Assembly (NCBI RefSeq): GCF_000150275.1
Contig: NW_002060944.1
Coordinates: 8,456,159 to 8,520,158, forward strand
Length of the DNA stretch: 64,000 bases
Direction: 5' to 3'
Source: Trichoplax adhaerens
Taxonomy: Eukaryota; Placozoa; Uniplacotomia; Trichoplacea; Trichoplacidae
Each line of letters begins with the position of its first letter. The first letter of the stretch is position 1. The notes below the pieces were generated by a model that was not told the origin of the DNA, did not search any database, and was given only the letters and a program-made list of their open reading frames with translations. Below, in pieces: positions 37,201 through 51,816 of the stretch. The position numbers and the translations under genes are program-made.

Positions 37201-40200
37201 ATCATTAGATCGATTAATTATTGTATGCCCCATCTATATATGCAGATATTAAAGTTAATGAAAATAATTTTCTATTATACAATAGATTTTTAACCAACGT
37301 TCGATCCTTTCCATTTCCAATAATATCTTCATGCGATTCTAGGGTTAAAGCTGAAATATATTTAGCATAACTACAATTCATGTCGCTTTGCATGATCTTA
37401 CTATTACATAAACAAATATGCTAATTAAAATTTATCATAGTATTTTGTTTAATATTGTCTAAAGATAAACAAAAATACATACATGAAGAAGATAAACTGG
37501 CTAGCTGTAATCATATTGTAAAATTACAATTAGATCGAATTCATAAATATCATCGCCAAAGCCGAAGAAGGATTGATGGTGTTTACTAAAAGTTCAATTT
37601 CATTTAGTATTCACTACTATTGTAATACTACTTGTTTCTTTTAAATCAACTGTTGTAGTATTTGTTATAATAAATTACTTTTTACAAACTATTACTGCTT
37701 GAGATTATTTTTTTACACATTTAATAATAAATAAGTTTACCTGTACCTACTCAATTTGAATAGTACGTTAGTAAAGACTGATCTTAATGAGAATTCTCTT
37801 TTACGAATAATTCAGTATTTTCTCTACATCACTAAGTTGTTTCAGATACTACAACCAACCTTATTTGGTTAATTGATCTCCTATTTTCTGAATGACTACG
37901 TTATCGTGCAATACCAGCAAGGACATGTTGACAGTGTAAATGATTCGAAATCTATAACTTAGTAAACTATGCACCAAGATTTTGGCGATAAGACCTCGAT
38001 TTATCCGATCATACTAATTAGACATAAATTACTGCAATCGTTTACTGCTCATAAGTTATTATTGATTGACAGCATCAATATCGATTGTAATATAATAGTT
38101 AAGTTCAAGGGTAATATACTATTATCATTATTATTTATGGCTATCAATTATTATTTTTTTAATTCGTTAATGATACCATTGGCATCTTATATCATTAATA
38201 GATTTGCTCTTTCAAACCTTTTTGAATTTATATTTACTAAAGAAAGAGTTGCTATTCTATCTTAATAAAATAGCTAAGAGATTTATTAGAATTTAAAATT
38301 TTAAATGCAAGTGGGAGGAGGCAAACGAAAAGTGAGAAAACACCTGCCGGTATTGACTAATTTTCATATTTGTTCATCCATCACGCTATCGATGGTATAA
38401 ATATGTAGAATCAATTGAAAAATAAATGAACCGTACCCTTAAATATAGTTAGTATTGAATTGAATTTGATTATTGTAAAGGTATCACGAATGATGATGTT
38501 GATGGTACCTTAATGGGAATGACGGATTAAATTTAACTATGCGATGATTGATCAATTATTAAAATACGTTGCTAATTTTGCATTTTTATGATTAAACTAA
38601 GATTACTACCACTATTATCATGAAAATGGTAGATGAGAAAAAATATTGAAAATTCATTATTATAAAGTTATCATAACAATACATAATAACGATTACCAAC
38701 TACAAAGCTAAAGTTAGGCCAGTTTTGTAATATAATTGCCTATAGGCAATATAATTTTGAATGATAACATTAAAATCACATTAATATGAAATTTAAAATT
38801 AAAAATTACTTATAATCATCAATATAATGATAAAAAATTATTTGCCAATTATAATCAAGGATTACAGTGAAATCAATGAAAAATGGTATCTTGCAAACGA
38901 TAGAAATTAGATTTATGCATTTAATTGAAAACATCGAAATTTATCTTCTGTAATTTCTTTGTTTATATTATAAACATCAGATGAACTTAAATTTAATTAA
39001 AAAATTGATTAAATAATTAATGATTCACAAATAGTTTCACTATTGTGCAAGATTTTTCAACTGGGGACTAATAATAAATAGCAGCAACCACGGCTAAGAT
39101 ATTGATAGCAATAATAAAAATAAATACGAGCAAAAGTATGATCAGATTGATATTTGAGATGATAGCCCTTATTTATTAGCTTGCAATAGGATAAAGCTAT
39201 CCATACAATTATATTGAGGACAGAGGCTATTTAAAATATTAGATCAAACGAGCGATGACAAAAATTATTGTACATATAATAACTTTAATCATGCATATCA
39301 CGCAGTAGTCGGATCAATGCATTATTTTTGTCTTGTTCATATAATATTCATTAAATCAATCGTTATCTTCGATAGAATTTACTAGATTGATAATGTAATT
39401 CAGCACGAGAACTGGTTACTACCAAATGACAGTTACAAGTACGTTCATGATATTTTCTGTATCATGTAGTAAATTATCGTTGTAAAATTAGTTTAGAACT
39501 TATTCCTTAATTATTAAGGGTAAAATATCTGAAGACCGTGACCAGAAATGCTCGAAGTAGCTATATTGGTCAGTGAATTATACCAATAGCAATTTATATT
39601 TTAAAATGAAAGACTAGATATAGCTAATATTGATACCGAATTTCAAACCATACTGTACAGTTTGTGTCATTATATTCGATGATGTTAATGGCATCATAGT
39701 TAATAACATACACCAATTTTGTGATGTAAGATTTTATGACACTACCATTTACTGGAGTGACAATTGATTTGATAGGAGTAATGCGACTGTATGTTATTGA
39801 CATGATTTTAATAATAAAAATAAAACTGATATTGGCTTCTTCAAATTATTTTATAAAAGATTCCATTTTATTAAGAGAAATTCTCTCACGCTTACACATT
39901 AAATACCTTTCACCATTATAAATGGAAAGAAAATTAAAACTCAGAACGTAAAATGTATGTCTTAGTACTGTACTTTATCAGAATTCTTAGTCATATTAAA
40001 TACTTGAAATATAATCTTATGCTAAAAAGGTCTTAATTATATCTTCAAATGTCTTTATGAAGGAAAAGTAATTCTATAGATAATATTAGATACTAATAAA
40101 TTTAATACGGTAACTATACGACGTTAATATTTATTTTGCTATGAATAAATATTAAGAAAAAGAGCATTAATGTCATTTTACCATTAACGTAATTTCACAA

Positions 40201-43004
40201 CATATGCAGTGTAGATTAATATAGAAAAATGTATTAATTTAATAGTGCAGAAGTAATTTTAAATCTAACTTTACTTTTTAAATGCAATCTAATTAGCTGA
40301 TTGGAAACAGTCATCCCTTATTGTATAATTTTTATAAGTCTTTAGTTGCCTTCCAAAGAAATAGTAAATAAGCTAGCCTTTATTAGTAAAGTAGTAGATT
40401 CTGTGTTAAAGGATATGTAATTATATAGATTTTTGATTAAAGTAGAAAGATGAAGTAACGTTATATTCAGTGTTAGCTTTAGGATAGCAATAAAAATGAT
40501 GTATCTAACACTTCCAATGAGTGATTGCAATGGTATAAAACTCATTTATCGTATGAAATCACGGTTAGATAAGCGTTACATAGAATTCATAACGTCATTA
40601 ATGAATCTAAGCTAGATTTAACTAATATATCATGTGAATAAATGGCGAACAACAATAAATAAATCAAGCGTTTAATTATTTCTCTAAGGATAACAATAGC
40701 TTGAATACTATGCAAATACAACAGTTAAAATGAAATCTAAACCGAAATACAGTGTAAGTAGTATTTTAATTATATTTCCTTCGACAGTCTACTCTTTCAT
40801 CTGCTATTTGCATTCAATTCAAGCTAAAATTTAAAATTTTACTGCTAGTGCCGTACGTCAATTAGATAAGCTACAGAACAATTCTGTTTTTAAAGTTGTT
40901 TAAATAAACTAAGTTTTACTTAACTTGCTATAAGCTGATCTTTAGTAGCAGCAGATCGAGAAAAACCAAAAGCAGGCTACGTTATTGTCAGTAGAGTATA
41001 GTATATGGAATATATGAATGTCAATGAAACGAGATAATGGCCCTAAAAATTATTAAGGCGCAATCATAAAATCGTAATCTGCAATAAGCTGTTGCTTGGA
41101 AAAGCTTTCTGACTGCATTGTATACATACTCTTATTTCACGTGAAAACTACCGTAGGATTAGTTGACGTACTTAGTACACTGAATTGCATACGAATTTCT
41201 ATTTAATGAATTGATTGTTACTAATGTCTATTAATTCTAATATTAACGTTTTCTTGAATATTTTAATATTTCAAGTTAATTTACTATAAAGCTGACACAT
41301 TAAATATTATTCATTACATTCATATTAGCGTAGCTAGATATACGGGTACTTCTGGTCAAACTACTGATTCTAGCAATTTATTAACGGGTCTACTAATTTA
41401 ATAATCAACTTGTATTAGCAAATTATGCAATCATTATGCATACTATTACTGAATTAAGTGAACTTTTTGATCAACCTTTCAAAGGATGCTGTTGATAATA
41501 ATTAGACGCTTTAAAAAACAACTATTATGATAGCCAAGTTTGAGTGAGGAGATAAATGCTTACGGAATAGCTACCTTAAACGTAATACGGTTTAGAATGT
41601 ATCCTAGTTATTATCTTATATTGTACAATGATCGCATGAAATTATCAAGTTTTTGCTTATTTATGATCGCAGTAGAGTTTTAAGAATGAATAATACGCCA
41701 CCGATCATATTCTCCTGAAATTAAAATTACTACTGTAATATTTCGGTAATCACTAATTGATAATGATGATGCTTGTTATCAATTTATTACAAAAATTGTA
41801 GTACTAGTTTGCTTTATAATTGTTGCCGTATGTACCACTACAGCTGACTAGGAGACGAAAATAATGGTTGACAACGCTTAGCAAAATAAGCAATCGCCTG
41901 TATTAATCATGTCTCAATAAGACAAAAAATGCTAAATGAAGTATAATTTAATATTGAATATCATTGCATTTTTTACGTTTGTTCAACGTGATATCTGAAT
42001 TGCGAGATGCGACTGCATTTTCGCTAACCAATTCCCGTATACTCAGACCGTGCGTTGTTATTATACATTAACACAAGTCCGAGCGATGTAGGGTACTTTA
42101 AATGCCAGGAACTTAACCAAAGCATAACGCTGTAAATAACAGTCCGTCAAATCTGCTTCCAGTTACAATGACACAACTTCTCCGACAATTGACATATAGC
42201 CTAGTAGTCATTCAATATATTATATTTATTTACAATTAAATTACGTATGGTAATTCATCAATAACTGTTGAATTTACAAATATTATACCTACTGTATAAC
42301 TAGTTGTCAACCCAGATAACTAACGAATCTTGTACGCTCATATATAATTGTGACAAAACATACCAAAGATTTTTCTGTGTTTTTCTTTTATCTTGAACTA
42401 CGTTATTTATCAGAGTCAGTTCTCTGTGACAATCGTAAATCTTTCTCCTGGAGTTTCCATAATAGAAATAACATAGACCGTCTCCTTATACGTAAACGAT
42501 AAATTATCAAACTCTCTTTATTACTTTGTACACTAAGTTTAAATACTATTTACATGTCATTATGCAACATTACTCGAACAAACCATAGAACAACAATCGT
42601 CACATCATCGTAGGCTGAAAGTAAATTACTCTATCTAAGTGCAGAATCTACTGTTACTACGGAGAACTAATTAATGCACATATTATATTATGAGCCTGTA
42701 CTGCAATATCCCTTGAATAGGAGGTATTGATTGATCTATCTCTACAATTCTGCATCACCCATGCAATCTAAATATGGTAAAACGCAAGGTTGCAGTTATT
42801 TCCAGCGTAAGTACAATAATCCATGTTTTCTATTTATAAAGAGTAGAGTACATATGCGGGTGCATAGCCCTGATAACAAGCCATCTACTATATTAAAAGT
42901 CAATACAATAAATTGATACTTTACGGTGATCTAACACCTTGGCGATAATATTTTGGACGTGCAATTTAGCCATTTAAGTCTAAAGAACAAACCATTCTCT
43001 ATCT

Positions 43005-43660
43005 TTTGTTACATTCAGGTTGTTGTGTTATGTATCTCGAAATTTGAGGTGCCCATCTCCTCATCTTATTGCCGTGCAAGTCTTGTAAATGACGATTAAG
43101 AATCAGTAAATGTTTTTGTTGCGTATTTTCACAATTTGAGACTCAACAGAACGATAAAGTGCAGAAATAGTCATTATTAACAATGGGAATAAATGATGAT
43201 GTCGAGGATAGGGATATTCCACATCACTGATGACGAATGATTTTATTCTACAGGTATCAACTGCTTGTGCTGCCTTGACGTAGACTTTATGCAGGAAAAA
43301 CTGATCAACCTGTCAATGCAGGAAAATAGAAAAGTGTAAGCAGATCAGGAGACAACAGACACTCTTAGCAATAGGTCATAAAAAGGAAATAGAAATCAAC
43401 TCAGGCCCAGGAGGTAGAATAATATACTCGCATCTTTGTCGGTAGTTGTGGGGGTAAATAGTTCATACTCCATAAGGAACAGATTGAGGAGGAGAATATT
43501 ACAAGAGAATGATTTCTTGAGCGCATACCGGCACAAGATAGGATGAGAATGAAGGCGGCAGAACATATTAAATACTCACAGTAAAGTAGAAGGTAGTGCA
43601 ATTTTCGATCAATACATAGGTAACCTCGCATTTTACCAACAATTTACGATGTATAACCTA
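43005..43660 (-). other. Possible unrecognised exon cluster in a GC-richer patch
   Basis: Reading on minus, several open stretches follow plausible acceptors. One begins after CATAG at about 43658 and ends at a GTGAGT donor near 43580. Another starts after GCTCAAG near 43514. A 68-codon stretch begins after TTGACAG near 43309 (VDQFFLHKVYVKAAQAV...). A last one contains NRHLQDLHGNKMRRWAPQIS and stops near 43005. The last two would join only with one extra base in an A-run. The codon content looks more protein-like than the surroundings, but I recognise no family, and the phases do not all close. It may be a decayed gene, an unknown gene or chance. Confidence 0.22.
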
Positions 43661-46136
43661 TGAGCATAAATCGATCAGTTTTATTTATTCTACAGTATGA
43701 TGATAACTAATTTATTACGGGGAGAATTAATATTTTTACTTTCTATTATTTTCCCTAAAGTATATTTCCATTCGATATCTAATATACGCGTATGCGCGTG
43801 ATCTACGGCATACCGAAATTCTGCGCCCCTGTACTTTACCGTTTAATCGATATACTGTAGTACAGCAAATTATAACGTGAAATCGTGATCGGACCAGTGA
43901 GTGTAAATGATTATAGCACTACAGGAAATCAGTTTCAACGACATTTAATTCTATTACAGATTCGTAGTAAGAAGTTGGTACGCGTATTTCACAAAGTTGT
44001 TCGCCCTGATATCACATTAAGAGTACAGTATATTCGTACACGCATCCTGTTGTAGCGTTGCTGTGAAACCCTAACCCTAACAACATATGCGTATATCATG
44101 CATAGTCATGTTGTGGAGTTACACAGTAACATGTTGTTTCTTGTAGCTAAACGGTATAATATTCGTATCACCAGGGACTCCTTGTTTATTTTTATTTTTC
44201 CCTGCAATCGAGAAGTCCCAGATATTTCCATATTAAAAAATGATTCATGCACTGCTTCTACTCTATCTGTAAATCTGTGGATTTACCAAGGTACTGTTTA
44301 TTGGCCATTCTGTAAAATGAAGGTTATCTCTTTTTAGAGTAATCAGCTTTACCCTTAGATCATAGCGTGCGAATAAGGCATCCCATACTGTATTCTAATA
44401 TATTAATTATAGTCGATAACTTACACAGAAGCTCAGAGATAGAATTCAATACGCAACCATTTCCCCGCTGGTGATACTTTGCTTGAAATTACACTTATAA
44501 ATTGATACCTATGCCACTAAACTTCAGCCTAATAAGTAAAAAGCATCTTGTACGATATTACACTTTGATATAATTGGCTGTACTTCACCGCCGCTTATTA
44601 CTGTACTACACCTCGAAAATATAGTTGTCATCATTCTTGAAAGAGTTGCCGGCAACGGTGGCAACCCTACTATATCTACTATCCTAGTAGATTTCTAGTT
44701 CGTTGTACTAGGCATACGCTACTTGTGATTTTTACTTTATTCATTCCGCGCAACATTAATACAGACGTGTATGTTGGAAGTTCCAACTACGGTACAGCAG
44801 TTAGATGTATAATAAAAAGTGTAATATGGCACAATATGGAAGTGTCTAGCTAACATTATGGAACATTTTGGACATTCTGGATCCCTGGTAGATAATGTAC
44901 AGTGTCATGAACTACTAGAAAGAAGAGAAAGGCAATAGACATCGTGTCGATCGTTGCCGATACAGGCGATGACCAAACTGATTTTTCTGCAGGTCATTTC
45001 AAGCTTCCACCATGCTCCGAATTAGCTGCCAGATTGATTTTATACAGTTACAGCTGTAGTGTATTGTAAAATGAATGATAAAAAAAGATCGGTCTCCTCA
45101 TCTTTTGTAGCTTTCGTCTAGTCTTGGTCCTGGATGTCCCAGATGAAAACAATAATATTGTATATTGGACTGTGCTGTACCATGAACTACTAAAATACAG
45201 CTGCATCTAGTAGTCCTTGAGTGGAATGCATTACTGTCTGCGCTATTGACATTTGATTGTTTCCACTCTATTCAATATACCGTAGATAAATGTTGCAACT
45301 AAATGGGCCAAAAGTATCGATACAATGTCGATTTCGTCAATCGAACACGAATCTAACCGAAGTCTTCCGATAGTAAATAAAATAACATAACCAGCAAAAT
45401 GGCGTATACTCACTATAGTGTGTAATAGGGTCGATGGGAGCATGTCCGTCCGTCTCTTTTCTTTCTGGACAAGTTGCCTACAGTACTGTAGTGGATCGTT
45501 ACGGTCCAAGTGTACTGCAGCGTCTAAAGTACGTACTGTATCTCAGCTACACCTGACCAGACGGACAGGACATTTTAAGAGATTTTCTTCTCTTTTAATT
45601 ATTAATATGGCTTTATAACGTGCTGCTGGCTCAATGGACGGCGGTTATTGTTGCAAATCGTCAAGGGTAAATCTTGCCCTTGACAATACTTGTGAAATAA
45701 TCACAATATAAATTAGCCAAAAATAAATGCTACATAACTGAACAGAACCTGTCTGGCTTACAGGCGTTTACTGAGCAGTAGTATGCAGTAAATGAAGCAT
45801 AGAAAACTGGTTGATATTGGAGATGAACTCTGTGGGAAAAGGGGAGAAATCATCTCATAGCTCGACGTGAAACTTTATTGCAATTTTTTTTCTAATTACC
45901 AGATTAGAGTAAATCCACGTTTGATACAATAGAATAGATGGCATGCCAATGTTGATCAAATCCCAACTTAGAAAGTAGTTATAGTGATCTAAAAATTCAG
46001 TATGGGATTTGTATCAAAATACTGTAGGAGCCGTCGTAGATCACGAGTTTGGGTGGGGGGTTAGGATACGGTGAAACAGAGACTACTTTGGTATAAAGAT
46101 GCTGCTGAAAAATTTCATTCATTCCACTTTAATTAA

Positions 46137-46154
46137 ATATATATATATATATAT
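46137..46154. repeat. AT dinucleotide microsatellite
   Basis: About nine AT units in the gene-free region. Confidence 0.9.
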
Positions 46155-49100
46155 CGATATAATTACTGAATTAGGCAGATAGTTGATACGCTAAGGGCCC
46201 ATAGGATGAAGATATTTTACTTTATCATACAGTGAACTAGTGATACAGTACTGCCAATCATATTATTATCATTGCTTTAACTTTTGTAGGAAAAACAAGA
46301 AGCAATTCAGCGAATGGATATTTGCCCTACTGGGGAGAGAAAACTTTTAATGTCGTAGAAATCCCTCCCCCACCACATCACACACATTTAACAATGGTCT
46401 AGAATTTATATTACCGTCTGTAGATAGTTGCATCATGCAAAGTAGTCTACAGCAAATGGACAAATAAGGACCTTTCATACAGCTATATTTTTGATGACAG
46501 TCCTTGTTTCCTTCGGATTCGGATGCATTTAATACGTGTATTAGAAAATTGATCATGTTGTAGGTATACGCGTATACTGTAAATGTTCAATTATTTTGTA
46601 GGTATATCTATTTATCTATATTGTTGACAGAAAAGGAGACTTGAATATAATGTGCAGATGTCTTTATTTTTAATATTTTACTTCTATTATTTAGTAATTC
46701 AATAACTTTCTACGTGATGGCCATTAATAGTACAATTGCTATTACTATCAATTGGGGATGAATGGAAATGGCATGACTACTATACTATCCCTTGACTTAC
46801 GGTATACATAAACTCGGTTGAAAACTTCGATATAAAAAGATAATAATAATAATACTAATAACATAAAACACACCTAAATAAGAGTAAATAATAAAATGTT
46901 ACTATTATCCATCTGCAATTTTGTCCTTTCCAAATTAGAATCAAAAAAAGGTTGAAAATACCACGGCTTTACGTTGAAAATACCACGGCTTTACCATGCC
47001 GAATAACGATGAAAAAAAAAGAAAAAAGGAAACTACCCCTAAAGATCAATTTATAAATTCAAGTTTTATGCTGCAACGTTGAATCTTGAGATAAATTAAA
47101 AGTCTTTTGTCATAATTTAGTAGCGCTTGAACTGGCGATATACTATGCTATATACTCTATCAAGATACACTATCCCAACATTTTATATACATTAATAATA
47201 TTATAATAATAAAACATAGGTTAAGTTTTGTTTCTCTATCTTTTCTATGTGTACATTTGCAACATACTATGGTGACTAACTTTTAAACCTCTTAAGACAA
47301 TCACCGAATACCTCACCTAGGGTTTAGGTAGTGCCTCTCATAGGCACTTATACATTCAATCTCTAGTAAACGTTACTTAGTTGTACTATTCCATTATGAT
47401 AACCCTATCTAATACTACGAAGGAGGAGAAATAAATGCTTCAAAATCGAGCAGTGCTGTTGCAAATTACAAGTTATTTAAAAGCTACTATTCTAATTTTG
47501 CACAACTTTTGAAATAAAGTATAACGACGACGATGACGAGAATAATTAGCTGACAAATTAAAATGTCAACTTTTTATTCATTTATCAAGCATTCTTTACT
47601 TTCACATTTGCAAAACTGCTCATTATCATTATGATGCATGCACACCTTATGTATAATGTAGTAGAATATCTTTCTTATGCCAAATACATCGATATCAAAC
47701 TGAAGAAATAGACCAATAATTAATACGCCGTCAAATAATCATTATAATAATAATGATGATAATAACAACAACAACATGAAGTCGTCCACTTAAATATGGC
47801 AAGAACATCAAGCAATTATTGAGAATATGGAATCGTAGCGTTGTAATACAACTATAGATAAGTTGGATCAAAATAAAAAAAAGATGTCATTATTTTAGTC
47901 AAATTTCATTTTATAATATTGGCATGTTATCGTCTAATTGAGCCAGTCAAGAAATTAAGGACAGAAAATGCGATATTACACCAAATATTGTTTCTTATAT
48001 TGTCTCTTAGGAGCTTTTTGTCTGGATTGTAAAAGAGAAACCAATAAGATGGAATATTAAAAATGGATCTGAATCAAGCTGTCAACAAAGATGATTATAA
48101 ATCTATTGTTTGTAGGAATATTGTTTTCTTGGCCAATACTGATGTTTTAAAATCGGTTTTGTCTCCATCCAATAATAAATTATGATGTAGATGATGATTG
48201 TCATTCTGATTTCAAGTTTTTTAGTATTGGTATGATAATACTGTATCGACTAGATTACTATTACCTATAGCTTTCGATGAATAAACAGTCAACTTCAACG
48301 TAATATGCTTACTATATTCGGCATAATACAATTCCCAATTATACAGTATTAATGTGCAGTAGTTATTAGCTCTCTCTATCGACAACATTTTTAACTGATT
48401 CTACTGTTGGATAATAAACAATTGGCATCGTATTATGATTGATTTCAAAATCGAATGACGATTGTGGAGTAAAGCGCGTGTTCAATTCTATCTGTGTTTA
48501 TATGGTTTGGGGGAAAAAAAATCAGCCAATTGAATCGTTGATCGACTTCTCTCTTATTCTTTCGCTCTTTATTACTTTATCAAGATAGAAAATTTCATCT
48601 TTTAGGTAGTCTGAGCTACCATCGAAAGCAATCTACCTTAGCGTCGGAAAATAAGGTAAACTTTTGTAAATTAGATAGTTTATCTCTAATGTTCAACTTT
48701 TTTTCCGGGATCCTACATCCAGCCAATACTATTTTTTTTTAATCGAGAGAAGCGAAAGGCTAAGTTGTTAGTGTTATAACAGTACTTCATTACGGTAGAA
48801 TATTCAATTTTTTATACTTACCAATACATACTTCAATCTTCTACAGTGCTTTTTTTCTCTTGCGATTTTTTTATTTATTAAGCTATAGCATTTTATGATG
48901 CTATAAGGTCCTTATCCTTTTTTCTCCATTTACCAATCTAAATATGATCTTCCTAAATACGATTCTATGCCATGCCATTATCCTCGCCCTAATGATACTG
49001 CTTATCATTTGAAATTTAATTCCATTCCCTTCCTTTTTAGCTTTTCGTCCGTCTTTCTATGACAATAAATGCAAATGACAATTTTATCTCACTTTAGATT

Positions 49101-51816
49101 TGGCCTACGATATCATCTCTACCAATACACGTTCTCCTTGCAATAAAATATTCTTCAATCTTGTAAACTGTACTGTAGTAAAATAGAAGATCTTCGCATT
49201 CTTCTACAGTATAAACCATTTTATTTTCTCTCTTTAAATTTTTCATCTGTATTCATTTTTTACCGCTTAGGTCTATCGATAATACTAGCACTACTAAGCA
49301 TCATCATTTCTACGTACTATATTATTATGGTAGATAAAAATAATAATCAAGTCCACCCGATCCTCATCCTTTACTTTCACAAACTGTTTCTGTCTTAACA
49401 GATTTTCTTCCATTCATTACTGTTTGCTATTATAACGTCGCTAATTTAAAGAATGCGGACAAGAAATAGTTTACCCATCCATTCAATCTTTCTATGCGGA
49501 TTTCTCAGTTTCCGTTAATATTTGTCGGCGTGTATACCACCTAAATGCAGGCGTACTGTCCAAAGTATAAGATATGTCATGGTGATTAAATTATTTAAAT
49601 AACTAAAATTCCATACTACAATACATTATGACTATGGACGATTCCACTCTTATCCATTTATAAAATAAATTTTAGAAAACTTTTCTATGATATCATTTAC
49701 AGGCAGAGTTGTAGCTAATAGAAAGGGTTTAAAGATGAGCGTTAATTTCTCCATTAAACCATATTATAGAAGATATCAAGATTGCTGTATCAGATACTTT
49801 TCAACTGTATTGAACAGTTAATCTTCTCCTGGTTGCAATAGTATTTAATCTCATGTGCGCTATATGCACTAGCTTTAAGCTAATTTACTAATTCATTAAA
49901 AATCATTAAAATCAAGACAAACTTTAGGGTAGGAAAAGTTAAAACAGAGCAAATTTTCCTTCAGTAACGTCGCTACTCAATAGGGCGAAGCTAAATAGTA
50001 CTGAACATCACTCGACAATATACTTCTACCTTCTAACCAATTTCTTGCTGTAATAGTTATATTCTGTATATCTGTTAATTTAATATTTTACACAAAATTT
50101 CTTACCTAACCGTGTGATAAAACTTAGGCGTATTCATCGTGACTGAATTTTGAGGTTTTACCCTGTTATAATTATATAGACCATCAACTCGATATTATAA
50201 GCAAACATTACTACTGCGGTAAAATGTGCCGATAAAACTGCACGAATGCCCTTACTCTATTCCCAATAAAAATCTGACCAATTTTATTTCTAAAGTTGAA
50301 ACATTACTGGGCTTCGATTGAACAATGCCATTACAGTAGATCTTCTTTACTGGCATTTAGCATGTTCTACCATACATTAATGCAACTTTTGTTCTCTAAA
50401 GATCAAACAGTGTTTTATTGTATAATGATAGTTGGACATTTTTTTGATCAGCAATGAACGCTATATGTAATTCAAACTCATTCTCAACGTTCTAATGGTT
50501 AAAATTTCGTAGTTAGATTACTTGTACAAGCTAAGCTGTTATTTTATACCTTTCACATGATAATAAAATAATGGGCACACCTAATTTTTTATCACCCATT
50601 GAAGAAATGACTGATGCTATGTAATTCCAAATCCAATGTTCTCCTTCAGTGTTAAAATTGGTAACTAGCCTTGAGTTAGCTTCTAATGTTACATCTTTTA
50701 TTAAATTCTATCTGGTTGTTTTTCCTTACTTTAGCTACTTGCTACTAAGATTAGAAATTAACGTTAAACGACCAGGGTTTTAAAACTTAACGACTCAAAG
50801 AAATTCATCGCCAATCAACTATTAGTACGGTAAAAAATATAGCTACCTTATTTTGACTCTTTTGGCCTGTCTACACGTAATGTACCGAGGCGATTTGGAA
50901 CTCTACGATCAAGACGTTCCATTCTATCATAATCAGGTATATTGGAATACATATCAATTTCATCTTTCTCTTCTGTTGTATAAACTCTAGTACAGGCTCA
51001 TGATATCGTCTATTTTAGCATGAGTTTTTATCGTATTTCAGCTAGTTGATTATAATTCTCATATCAAAGGGCAATTTCAAAGCATTGCCACCATAGTTCA
51101 TTTTGATGCAAAAATATCGACATAGATATTCAATTTTAATCGTCTTATAATGATTCAACTTTGAACCTGATCAGTTAAGGGCAAAATAAAAGTATTCCGG
51201 ATAGCTTACGATTGAACCCTCTTTTCAATTCTATCGGAATTAGTCTTTTCATCACTTATATTGTGTAGCCGCTAACATACCACTTTCATTAAAACAAAAA
51301 TGGAATGTTAGGCAGTGTTAATGATTACAATATCGATTTTTGTAATTTTATTTTATGAGAGTCAACATATCAAGAAGCGAAAGCAGGTCTTGACGGTATA
51401 GTAAGAGTGAAAATGATATCAAACAACTGTACGAAAAGTCCTTTTTAACATTAACTTGATGAACAATTCTGAATTGATCAATAGCATAATTGATATTCTT
51501 TGATCATGCTGCAGTCATAATACTTGATTGAATCCAATAAGTCATTTATGGGCATGTTGATCCTTTCTTTGATGGTATATTACACTCACTATCGCGATGA
51601 CTGTCATGATAGGATAGAAATGTCTTGATATAATTTCTGTCCTTTGCTTAGTGCCTAAATATTACAATCTAATCGATGGCAGAAAATTAAAAAAAAACAT
51701 TTCCTCTATTAACTTCAATAGATACTGAATTGAAAATAAGAAACTTTCTTTTCTAAGGAGTATCTGCATTTTATCTGTCCTAGGTAAATCAACTCAAGGA
51801 AAATAAATATAAAACT

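Larger units (their letters stand above)
31774..51783. other. About 20-kb region without a recognised gene
   Basis: This separates REV1 (-) from the ETS gene (+). It is mostly AT-rich with scattered frames below 100 codons, none with a domain I recognise. Locally, 31.2-33.3 kb and 42.6-46.6 kb are less AT-rich and rich in TACAGTA/TACTGTA words. A short (CCCTAA)-like stretch lies near 44069. It probably contains the REV1 promoter, upstream (untranslated) exons of the ETS gene, and distal control sequence for the latter; that is inference from position only. Confidence 0.45.

Noticed and set aside
44067-44083. Telomere-like AACCCTAACCCTAAC
   Set aside because: Only about two and a half units, with no extension or subtelomeric context; chance or a minor interstitial trace.
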